From assembly GCA_013288945.1 (NCBI GenBank), contig JABDAZ010000010.1:1-64000 (forward strand): a stretch of DNA of 64,000 nucleotides, in the 5' to 3' direction. How positions within the stretch are numbered: position 1 is the first letter of the stretch; the number at the start of each line of letters is the position of its first letter. The stretch is from Bacteroidota bacterium (lineage in GTDB: Bacteria > Bacteroidota > Bacteroidia > Chitinophagales > Chitinophagaceae). The notes under the pieces are model-generated. The model made no database searches. It worked only from the letters and a program-made list of their open reading frames with translations, and was not told the DNA's origin. The translations under genes and the position numbers were made by a program. Positions 10,009 to 16,634 of the stretch are shown here, piece after piece.

Positions 10009-10353
10009 TCATTTGTTTCTGATTTTTTTTCCATGCTGTTTTCCCCAAACTGCCATTCCTGATAAAACATTTCCAATTGTATCACAGTATTTTGTCAGAC
10101 AATATTCAATTGTCTTTGGAGAAAAATCATCCACTTTTCTTTCTATCAACCTGTTTTCTTCAAGATGTTTCAATTCCTTGGACAATACGTGGCTGGTTAT
10201 GTTGGGTATTGCCGCTTTAAGGTCTTTAAATCTTTTGTTGCCGTAATAAATTGCAATTATAATCGGCAGTTTCCATTTACCGCCAATTACAAATAAAGTA
10301 TCCTGTACGTACCCGATTTTAGCAAGCATTTGTTTTTCAATTTTTTCACTCAT
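10009..10353 (-). CDS. HxlR-family winged-helix transcriptional regulator
   Basis: A 114-residue MarR/HxlR-type regulator. Diagnostic segments are FVIGGKWKLPIIIAI near residue 25, RFKDLKAAIPNITSHVLSKEL (recognition helix region) and the wing (LIERKVDDFSPKTIEYCLT). HxlR proteins act as dimers, often sensing redox or aldehyde signals and repressing a divergent gene. Here the divergent neighbour is the SnoaL-like gene at 10431, with a strong inverted repeat between them. No clearly conserved N-terminal cysteine sensor is seen. Confidence 0.9.
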   Translation of the reverse strand: MSEKIEKQMLAKIGYVQDTLFVIGGKWKLPIIIAIYYGNKRFKDLKAAIPNITSHVLSKELKHLEENRLIERKVDDFSPKTIEYCLTKYCDTIGNVLSGMAVWGKQHGKKIRNK

Positions 10354-10356
10354 TTT

Positions 10357-10390
10357 AGTATCCTTTTGTATACGGTATCAAAAGTATACT
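10357..10390. promoter_or_regulatory. HxlR operator candidate: 34-bp inverted repeat
   Basis: The arms read AGTATnCTTTTG and CAAAAGnATACT around a GTATAC-containing centre. The segment 10379-10386, read on the minus strand, is TACTTTTG, a perfect TAnnTTTG -7 box for the HxlR gene, so a regulator bound here would block its own promoter. It also lies about 40 bases upstream of the divergent gene. Confidence 0.65.
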
Positions 10391-10430
10391 AATTATAAAA
10401 TAATTTTAGGGAACATAAAATTATTATAAC

Positions 10431-10976
10431 GTGAAAAATATTTTATTGAATGTATTCTTTATAGTTATTCTATTGTTTGGTTCCAACCTGCCAATTTCTG
10501 CCCAGCAACCAGTTAGCAGTGATTCTTCTTTTAAACAGGGGATAAAGTACAAGCAAGATATACAGCAACTTATTAACGCTTACGGACATGATGCAGACAG
10601 ACGACTGGCACAGGAACAGGCAAATCTGTTTACAGAAGATGGTGCAATAGAAAATTATCGCATTGACCGGAGCGGCAATAAACCAGATACTATTCTTAAA
10701 GGAAGAAGTTCTTTGCTGAATGGTTTTGGAATATTGAAAAAGTACGATATTACCATGCATTTCATTGGGCAAACAACGATAGAAGTTAACGGCGATTCGG
10801 CTACGGGAGAAGTATATTGCCTGGCTCATCATTTCTGGAAAGAAAACGGAAAGCGTATGTTAATGGTAATAGGCATAAGATATTATGACACTTATGTACG
10901 TCAGAATAATAAATGGTTATTTGCAAAGCGTAAATTAATTTATGACTGGATTGACAAACGGCCATCTTCTGAATAA
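10431..10976 (+). CDS. Exported SnoaL-like (NTF2-fold) protein
   Basis: After a signal peptide (ending PISAQQ) comes an NTF2-like domain: IQQLINAYGHDADRR (first helix), LFTEDGAIENY, an ILKGRSSLLNGF helix, then beta strands ending with WLFAKRKLIYDWID. SnoaL-like proteins are small cone-shaped barrels that often act as isomerases, dehydratases or steroid-type enzymes. The best start is a GTG at 10431, since the signal peptide begins directly after it. It is divergent from the HxlR gene and probably its target. Confidence 0.8.
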   Translation: MKNILLNVFFIVILLFGSNLPISAQQPVSSDSSFKQGIKYKQDIQQLINAYGHDADRRLAQEQANLFTEDGAIENYRIDRSGNKPDTILKGRSSLLNGFGILKKYDITMHFIGQTTIEVNGDSATGEVYCLAHHFWKENGKRMLMVIGIRYYDTYVRQNNKWLFAKRKLIYDWIDKRPSSE

Positions 10977-11071
10977 ATAAATTGTTTAAATATTCCTCCT
11001 CATAAAAGCAGAAGATATATCAGGCATATCTTTTCATGTTCCCTGCTTTGAAATCAAAAAATTATAATAAA

Positions 11072-11255
11072 ATGAATAATCCAAAGGATATGGTTTATAA
11101 CCGGGCCATCGGGAGGATTTCGATTGGCAATGATAAAAATGTTATTGACAAAGGGTAATAAAGTAGCGGCAACATCACATGTGGCAGGCAATATGATAAA
11201 AAATGAAGGTTATTTTATAATAAGTTTTAAAATTCATAATTTTATGAGGTGGTAA
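11072..11255 (+). pseudogene. Decayed short-chain dehydrogenase (SDR), N-terminal remnant
   Basis: The frame read from 11079 gives IIQRIWFITGPSGGFRLA and then MIKMLLTKGNKVAATSHVAG. This is plainly the Rossmann start of a short-chain dehydrogenase (family pattern WFITGASRGFG, ALVKxLLxKGNKVAATSR). A start codon at 11072 is one frame off, the third glycine of TGxxxGxG is an arginine, and after about 50 residues similarity ends and a stop follows at 11253-11255. The rest of the usual 270-residue protein is gone. HxlR regulators often control SDR genes, so this may have been a third member of the locus. Confidence 0.7.
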
Positions 11256-11268
11256 TAATCTGATTAAA

Positions 11269-11982
11269 ATGTGTTGTATGAAACTGTGTGGTATTTTACC
11301 TGAACTTCCTTTTCAGCGATCTTCTGTTTCTGAAATTTTTGATCATCTTCACCAAACAAATATTGAACGGTTCGGCGCCTACAGTCCTGTTGCAACGAAA
11401 AGAAAATTGAGTGGTGCTTACTGGATTGATGCGATCTTCAATCACTTTCTTTTTTTAATCATAACAGGAAACTGCATCGTTTTTATTTTTGATTATGAGA
11501 AGCCAATTTATCCGTTACTGGTTTCAATGTTGCCTGCTTCCTGCTTAATTTTTATTATTCTTTTTTTGACGGCCTATTGGCCACTTTACCAGCTGGAATT
11601 TTTGCCAAAACTGGACAATTGTATGGAAAACTATGCTAACAAAAAATTGGATGGCATCCAGCAATGTAAAAAGGAGCAGTATTCTGTGATGACATTAATG
11701 CTAATTCAATTCGCATATTGCCAGTTAATGGGAATAAACCAACCGGAACTTTGCAAAGAAAATTATTTACTGTTATCCAGGCAATATGGTGTCTCCGTAA
11801 AAAGTATTGATAATGTTCTTCAATTAATTGTACTTGGCAAATGGGACCGGAAAAGTATCCGCAAACGAACAGAAATATTAAATGGCTTTGAGGACGCAAT
11901 AAATTATTTCAATAAAGTTTCCTGTAATAAAGCAATTCCGATATTAAATCTCCTTCAGCAAAAACTGCTGCACGAAAAATAA
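11269..11982 (+). CDS. Unknown protein with two transmembrane helices, 237 aa
   Basis: I do not recognise a family. The N-terminal 50 residues are soluble, two hydrophobic helices follow (HFLFLIITGNCIVFIF and LLVSMLPASCLIFIILFLTA), and the remaining 130 residues are helical and charged. The gene lies directly upstream of the mobilisation module, on the same strand. Bacteroidota mobile elements often begin with such uncharacterised membrane proteins, so it may belong to the element, but nothing in the sequence proves this. Confidence 0.6.
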   Translation: MCCMKLCGILPELPFQRSSVSEIFDHLHQTNIERFGAYSPVATKRKLSGAYWIDAIFNHFLFLIITGNCIVFIFDYEKPIYPLLVSMLPASCLIFIILFLTAYWPLYQLEFLPKLDNCMENYANKKLDGIQQCKKEQYSVMTLMLIQFAYCQLMGINQPELCKENYLLLSRQYGVSVKSIDNVLQLIVLGKWDRKSIRKRTEILNGFEDAINYFNKVSCNKAIPILNLLQQKLLHEK

Positions 11983-12063
11983 TCCTGATTTTTTTTAGTT
12001 TATCTATACTTAACTGGTTTTTCTTTGATGGTATCGCCATATTGCTTTCCTAAAAAGTAAAGT

Positions 12064-12372
12064 ATGGAAAATGTGCAGATGTTATTGCCGGTCGAACCCA
12101 AAGAGTTTTGGCGGCATTTGAGAAGTATTGTGGAGGAAGTCGTTATTGACAGCAGGAGAATTCCGGTAAGGGATACCCATTCAGAGCGGCCGCTGTTAAA
12201 AACAAAAGAGGTTTGCGAAATCTTTCATATTTCAAAGCCCACGGTATATGAATGGCTGAAACAGGGAAAGATTAAATCAGTTAAAATTCAATCCCGCAGG
12301 TACTTCCACTGGAAAGATGTGGAAGAGTTGATTCACCAGTCTAAAGTAAACCCTCTAAAAGCAAAATCATGA
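12064..12372 (+). CDS. Excisionase-type helix-turn-helix protein (HTH_17)
   Basis: The C-terminal half is a MerR/excisionase-like winged helix: LLKTKEVCEIFHISKPTVYEW, then KQGKIKSVKIQSRRYFHWKDV. This is the standard small DNA-binding protein at the head of Bacteroidota mobilisable elements, where it acts in excision or in transcription of the following genes. It overlaps the primase gene by 4 bases, so the two are translationally coupled. Confidence 0.88.
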   Translation: MENVQMLLPVEPKEFWRHLRSIVEEVVIDSRRIPVRDTHSERPLLKTKEVCEIFHISKPTVYEWLKQGKIKSVKIQSRRYFHWKDVEELIHQSKVNPLKAKS

Positions 12373-13304
12373 GTAACAATCAGATCTTATGTAAACAGGC
12401 AAGAGAGATTGACCTGGTTGATTATCTCGCAAGCATTGGACATGAACCATCTAAAATCAGGAACAATGATTACTGGTATTTATCTCCATTAAGAAATGAA
12501 AAAGAACCATCGTTTAAAGTGAACAGAAGAATGAATGTATGGTATGATCATGGCCTCGGAAAAGGAGGTGATTTAATTGAATTTGGAAAACTCTTTTACA
12601 AGTGCAGCGTAAAAGAATTGCTTGAAAAATTAAGTGATAAAAATAATATCAGTATTTCTTTTCATCCGCATGTAGCAGGTGAAAAGAAAAAAGTTTCAGG
12701 TGATGATGGAAAAATAATGGTTACTGACAGCAGGATAATTTCTGATCCGTCTCTCAGAAAATATCTTCATGAAAGAAACATTGCGCTTACTGTTGCAAAC
12801 CGTTTTTGCAGTGAAGTTGACTTTGAATTATACAACAAAAAACATACAGCCATTGGTTTTAAAAATGATGGGGGCGGATATGAATTACGCAGCAATTATT
12901 TTAAAGGAAGCAGCAGCCCAAAAGATATTACACTCATAAAAAACAGTGATAAAAGTCTGCATGTATTTGAAGGATTTTTTGACTTCCTTTCTTTTCAATC
13001 TATACAGCTTGGTGTAAAAAAATTATTGCTTCCACTGCCAAAAATACAGAGCAACTTTTTAATCCTTAATTCCGTGTCCTTTTTTGAAAGAAGCAGGGAT
13101 TTGATGGAAAAGCATAATGATATTCATCTCTATTTAGACCGTGATACCAGCGGAATAAAAAATACAAAGCTGGCCCTTTCATGGTCTGAAAAATATCATG
13201 ATGAAAGTATAAAATATAGCAAGTGCAAAGACTTGAATGAATACCTGATTGCATCGAGAGAAGAAGAAATAAAGCAAAGCCGTAACATAAGCCGGAGACT
13301 TTGA
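12369..13304 (+). CDS. Mobile-element primase-like protein (CHC2-like fold + Toprim)
   Basis: A DnaG-related primase of the kind carried by Bacteroides mobilisable transposons. Residues 15-95 match the CHC2 zinc-finger domain in layout (LVDYLASIGHEP, WYLSPLRNEKEPSFKVN, GKGGDLIEFGK) but the zinc cysteines are missing, as in many element-borne versions. A Toprim domain follows: E201 in VFEGFFDFLSF and D257/D259 in LYLDRDTSG, the metal-binding glutamate and DxD. It probably primes replication of the element after transfer. It overlaps the upstream HTH gene and is followed by the putative oriT region. Confidence 0.88.
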   Translation: MSNNQILCKQAREIDLVDYLASIGHEPSKIRNNDYWYLSPLRNEKEPSFKVNRRMNVWYDHGLGKGGDLIEFGKLFYKCSVKELLEKLSDKNNISISFHPHVAGEKKKVSGDDGKIMVTDSRIISDPSLRKYLHERNIALTVANRFCSEVDFELYNKKHTAIGFKNDGGGYELRSNYFKGSSSPKDITLIKNSDKSLHVFEGFFDFLSFQSIQLGVKKLLLPLPKIQSNFLILNSVSFFERSRDLMEKHNDIHLYLDRDTSGIKNTKLALSWSEKYHDESIKYSKCKDLNEYLIASREEEIKQSRNISRRL

Positions 13305-13424
13305 AATTATAGTAGCCAGCTATGTTTCGGTTGCACCGAAACGGCTGGCTTCCCTCATGCTTGCGCATTCTGGAAGTCTTGTAAGACTTCAAAAAAATTG
13401 TTTGAATCTGAAATTATGTGATGT
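13305..13424. other. Candidate origin of transfer (oriT) region with two inverted repeats
   Basis: The 120 bases between primase and mobC hold two strong inverted repeats. One is at 13313-13349, with outer arms AGCCAGC/GCTGGCT and inner arms TTTCGGT/ACCGAAA around TGC. The other is a perfect 18-bp palindrome at 13373-13390 (GAAGTCTT-gt-AAGACTTC). Relaxases nick next to such repeats, and oriT usually lies just upstream of the mob genes. The palindrome is followed on the plus strand by A and not T, so a terminator reading in that direction is less likely. Confidence 0.5.
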
Positions 13425-13817
13425 ATGGAAACAGTGATGAATGAAAATAAAAAGCAGCAAAAAAATAAAAGTGGCAGACCGAGGAAGGTTCAAAAGATGG
13501 ACAAGTATATCGGCGTTAAATGTACGCTGATTGAGAAGACGGCCATCATCAGCAACGCAAAAAAAGTAAAATTAACGCCATCAGAATTTTTGCGCAGGCT
13601 TGGACTACAGCGACGGATTGACATAAAAATAAAAAGGATTCCCAGAGAAGCTTTAGGCATCACGGCTCTGCTAAATTATCTCAATGCAAACCTCAACCAG
13701 GTGGCCAAAAAAAAGAATAAAGATGAACCTTTTGATGCACTCGAGAGGGCAAAACTTTCGGCACTTGCAACCGAAATAAAAGCAGTTGTTGAACAGGTAA
13801 AAAGCTTTTTCAAATGA
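13425..13817 (+). CDS. mobC: MobC-like mobilisation (relaxosome accessory) protein
   Basis: A basic 130-residue protein with a lysine-rich N-terminus (SGRPRKVQ) and a ribbon-helix-helix-like core (YIGVKCTLIEKTAIISNAKK, LTPSEFLRRLGL). It ends with the MobC-type helix containing LLNYLNANLNQVAKK. MobC binds near oriT and helps the relaxase open the strands. A second in-frame ATG lies at 13437. The stop overlaps the start of the relaxase gene by 4 bases, which supports the relaxosome pairing. Confidence 0.85.
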   Translation: METVMNENKKQQKNKSGRPRKVQKMDKYIGVKCTLIEKTAIISNAKKVKLTPSEFLRRLGLQRRIDIKIKRIPREALGITALLNYLNANLNQVAKKKNKDEPFDALERAKLSALATEIKAVVEQVKSFFK

Positions 13818-14773
13818 TTGGAAAAATCAGGATGGGAAGTTCCTTTAGGGGCTGTATAAACTATTGCCTGAACGATAAAATCCAGGATGAGGAAGAAGAA
13901 CTGGTTATGAAAAACCGTGCGGAAATTTTAAGCTATCATTTGTGCTGCGGGAATGCCAGTGAATTAATCAACCAGTTTAAAGAAGTGCGTGAGCTTAATA
14001 TGAAACTATCCAAACCTGTTATGCATATTTCTTTGAGCCTTGCACCAGAAGATATTTTGAACAAAGGACAAATGATGGAGATGGTTGAAGATTGTGCAAT
14101 GCAATTGGGGTTCGATAAGAACCAGTATTTATCTATTCTCCACAAGGACACTAACCATCAGCACATACATATTGTAGCCAACCGGGTTGGCCTGGATGGA
14201 AGAACAGTTTCTGACAGCAACAATTTTCAAAAGATGGCAAAATATTGCAGGTCAATGGAACTGAAGTATGGGTTAAAACAGGTGCTTAGTCCAAGAAAAT
14301 TTTTATCAAAAGAACAGCGGTTGATGGAGCGGCAGGATATAAGAAAGGAAAAATTAAAAGAGCATATCACGCTTTCAATCCGGAAATCAAAAAGCTATTC
14401 AGAGTTTGAAGACAGAATGAAAAAACTCGGCTATGAAATTATCAAAGGACGAGGCATTGCTTTTCGTGATAAGCAACAGGTTTATACCAAAGGAAGTGAA
14501 GTAGGTTATTCACTGATGAATATTGAAAAGCAATTGCAACAACAGTATTTAGTGCCATCCATCAAAGCGGAACAAAAAATAATAATAATCAGACAGGAAA
14601 AAAGATCGTTAAGTCCTAAGCCTTGGAATGATAATAATAAAGGGCATGTAAAAAAATGTTTACATACGCTGAACAAGATCCTTAAAGAAGTTATGAAACC
14701 TGAAATGGAATTTAACCAGGTTCCTTATGAACTCAGACAAAATAAAGGACAAAGACAAAAAATCAGACATTAA
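13814..14773 (+). CDS. Relaxase / mobilisation nuclease (MobA/VirD2-like, PF03432 type)
   Basis: The DNA-nicking relaxase of the element. Family features are the N-terminal GSSFRGCINYCLND segment with the candidate nucleophile Y17, H71 (VMHISLSLAPED), and the metal-binding three-histidine motif H115-x-H117-x-H119 in TNHQHIHIVANRV. GLDGRTVSDSNNFQKMAKYC follows, as in Bacteroides mobilisation proteins. The C-terminal third is basic and helical, probably for DNA contact. It cleaves oriT and pilots the strand through a transfer pore supplied by another element, since no type IV secretion genes are in the window. Confidence 0.93.
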   Translation: MIGKIRMGSSFRGCINYCLNDKIQDEEEELVMKNRAEILSYHLCCGNASELINQFKEVRELNMKLSKPVMHISLSLAPEDILNKGQMMEMVEDCAMQLGFDKNQYLSILHKDTNHQHIHIVANRVGLDGRTVSDSNNFQKMAKYCRSMELKYGLKQVLSPRKFLSKEQRLMERQDIRKEKLKEHITLSIRKSKSYSEFEDRMKKLGYEIIKGRGIAFRDKQQVYTKGSEVGYSLMNIEKQLQQQYLVPSIKAEQKIIIIRQEKRSLSPKPWNDNNKGHVKKCLHTLNKILKEVMKPEMEFNQVPYELRQNKGQRQKIRH

Positions 14774-14790
14774 AATCAAAAACAAAAATT

Positions 14791-15288
14791 ATGAACGAAG
14801 AATTGATTGAACCAGTGCTGCAAGAAATGCTGGATGACATTAAGCAACTGACCGAAGAAGTTAAAAGCGGTAAAAAAACGAGCGAGGATGCAATAGACTT
14901 ACTTAAAAATTTCGATAATAAATTATCAGCAATAAAAGTAAATGCTCCTGAAGTAAACCTTTCACCAGTTAATAAAACTATTGAAAACGGGATTTTTAAA
15001 ATTACAAATGCTATTGAAGCACAACCAAAAATAATTAAAAGAGAATTTCATTTTCATTTCTTTCCTAAGCTTAATATCATGGACTATTACAGGACATACA
15101 GCAGGCTTGTTTTTTGGCTTACATTATTTTTGCTCGCAGGAGGTTTGGTTGATATTGGCGTGGAATGGATAAAAGGTTACAACAGAAGACAGCAACAGGA
15201 TGTTCAAATTCGTAACGAAAATACACCAGTGGAAAGACAAATTGGTCGGGATTTAATAAAAGTAAAAAATGTACCAAGGAAAAAATGA
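14791..15288 (+). CDS. Membrane protein of the mobilisation module, 165 aa
   Basis: An uncharacterised protein with an acidic helical N-terminal half (residues 1-85), one transmembrane helix near residues 106-122 (LVFWLTLFLLAGGLVDIGV) and a basic tail. Proteins of this shape commonly follow the relaxase in Bacteroidota mobilisable elements. It starts 17 bases after the relaxase stop, so it is in the same transcript. The function is unknown; coupling of the relaxosome to the membrane is a guess. Confidence 0.7.
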   Translation: MNEELIEPVLQEMLDDIKQLTEEVKSGKKTSEDAIDLLKNFDNKLSAIKVNAPEVNLSPVNKTIENGIFKITNAIEAQPKIIKREFHFHFFPKLNIMDYYRTYSRLVFWLTLFLLAGGLVDIGVEWIKGYNRRQQQDVQIRNENTPVERQIGRDLIKVKNVPRKK

Positions 15289-15379
15289 AACTCATTTTTT
15301 CCTGCTTTTATGATTATGAATTTAGACACAGGCTATCTCGAATTTGTGCTATGAAATTTTTTCTAATTAATTATTTCAT

Positions 15380-15610
15380 TCAGTACAATGAAAACAATTC
15401 AGCGGGGGTCATTTTTAGCCCTTTGGCTATTGTAATAATAGTTGTTAATTCAAGATTCACTTTTCCGGCAGCAATTCTCTGGACATGTGAATATTCCATG
15501 TCAGCTTCCAAAGCAAATTGTCTTAAACCTAATTTCTTTAATTTTAGCGCTTTCCTGAGCGCCAATCCAAATTTTACCTGTATTTGTTGCTTGTTTTCCA
15601 ATGAAAGCAA
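15380..15610 (-). CDS. XRE-family helix-turn-helix repressor, 76 aa
   Basis: A single HTH_3 domain protein: FGLALRKALKLKKLGLRQFA, then LEADMEYSHVQRIAAGKVN (recognition helix), then LTTIITIAKGLKMTPAELF. It is the standard length for a phage- or element-type repressor. It is convergent with the mobilisation operon. An inverted repeat at 15634-15655 lies 24 bases upstream of its start and is a likely autoregulatory operator. Confidence 0.9.
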   Translation of the reverse strand: MLSLENKQQIQVKFGLALRKALKLKKLGLRQFALEADMEYSHVQRIAAGKVNLELTTIITIAKGLKMTPAELFSLY

Positions 15611-15633
15611 GCTCTAAGAAATTAAAAAATAAA

Positions 15634-15655
15634 CTGGCATACGATTATACGCCAG
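15634..15655. promoter_or_regulatory. Operator candidate upstream of the XRE gene
   Basis: An imperfect palindrome with CTGGC/GCCAG arms, extended by ATA/TAT-type matches. It lies just ahead of the XRE repressor start, where an autoregulatory site would be expected. Confidence 0.45.
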
Positions 15656-15753
15656 TCAAAAAATATTAATAACTTTATACAGAAAGTCTTTCGACTTTAT
15701 AATTTACTTTGCGATTCTTCAATAAACTAATTGAAGCAATTTGCTTTGAGTCT

Positions 15754-15863
15754 CGTTACTAAAACCTAGGAATTTTGGTGACCACGGGATAATAAGTAAA
15801 GGGCTCGCGTTTTGGCGCGGGCTCACTTATTCGTGGTCAGGTTCTCCTAGGTACCTAGTAACG
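15754..15863. repeat. 110-nt nested inverted repeat forming a five-helix hairpin
   Basis: Five arms pair in perfect nested order: CGTTACTA (15754) with TAGTAACG (15856); ACCTAGGA (15764) with TCCTAGGT (15845); TGACCACG (15779) with CGTGGTCA (15832); AATAAGT (15791) with ACTTATT (15825); GGGCTCGCG (15801) with CGCGGGCTC (15816, two G.U pairs). The loop is TTTTGG. Some unpaired bases lie only on the 5' side (GGAT at 15787-15790 and AAA at 15798-15800). About 40 paired positions cannot be chance. It could be a structured RNA, a folded single-strand DNA site for recombination or replication, or a transposon end. It lies about 105 bases before the sigma factor gene. Smaller inverted repeats at 15683-15698 and 15735-15747 precede it. 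Confidence 0.9.
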
Positions 15864-15968
15864 GTAAGTTGAGTTCCGCGCTAATTTTTTATCGCAGGTA
15901 TTTTTTTACAGACCTGGCATTGCATCAGAAATATGAAAATCGCTTCACCTTTTTATTAAGCGGTTTTT

Positions 15969-16604
15969 ATGAATGATATTGTTTCAGGAGTTGGAGAAAA
16001 AAAATTAATTGCAATTCGCAATGAAAATTTAATTGCTGATAATTCAGGGAATGATATAGTAGTTGCTTTTAATCAAAAGGATGTAAATGCTTTTACAATA
16101 ATCTACAAAAAACTATTTCCCTCTGTTTTCTATTATGCAAAAAGGTTTGTTGGGAATGAAGATGCACAGGATTTAACTGCCGATGTGTTTACAAAACTCT
16201 GGAATGCAGATAAAAAATTTCCAAGTCTCCAAAGTATAAAAAACTATTTGCAAGTTTCAGTGCGCAATGCCGCCATTAATTTCAATGAACATTTAAAAAT
16301 TGTTGAAAAAAATAATGAAGGTATAAAGTCTGTAAATGAAATTGTTCTTGATGGATTCAATAACAATGATGAAATTAAGGCAACACATATCAATCTCATT
16401 ATAGCTGAAATTGACAAGCTTCCGGTTCAGCAGAAAAAAGTCTTTGAATTATATTATATAGCAGGATTAAGAGAAAAAGAAATTGCGCTGAAATTAAATA
16501 TAGCCTTGAGAACAGTGCATAATCATAAAATGGCTGCGCTAAAGAAAATCAGGACGCAACTATCGGGATTATACATGTTTTTTTCATTGTTGTGTTTTAT
16601 TTAG
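15969..16604 (+). CDS. ECF-type RNA polymerase sigma factor
   Basis: An extracytoplasmic-function sigma factor of the Bacteroidota type. Region 2 is visible at residues about 40-95 (FTIIYKKLFPSVFYYAKRFV, AQDLTADVFTKLW, IKNYLQVSVRNAAINF). Region 4 is at about 145-200 (IDKLPVQQKKVFELYYIAGL, EKEIALKLNIALRTVHNH). No FecR-type anti-sigma gene follows. Instead the nuclease-transposase fusion starts 30 bases downstream on the same strand. A sigma factor as first gene of a transposase operon is odd, and it may drive its own element's promoter. The hydrophobic C-terminus (YMFFSLLCFI) is unusual and could tether it to the membrane. Confidence 0.88.
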   Translation: MNDIVSGVGEKKLIAIRNENLIADNSGNDIVVAFNQKDVNAFTIIYKKLFPSVFYYAKRFVGNEDAQDLTADVFTKLWNADKKFPSLQSIKNYLQVSVRNAAINFNEHLKIVEKNNEGIKSVNEIVLDGFNNNDEIKATHINLIIAEIDKLPVQQKKVFELYYIAGLREKEIALKLNIALRTVHNHKMAALKKIRTQLSGLYMFFSLLCFI

Positions 16605-16634
16605 ATATTTAAAAAAAACTTTTTTCAAGAAAGC

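Noticed and set aside
15754-15863. Integron attC site
   Set aside because: attC sites begin with an AAC-ending R'' box and end with GTTRRRY; here the outer arms are CGTTACTA and TAGTAACG, the opposite arrangement, and no integron integrase or cassette genes are near.
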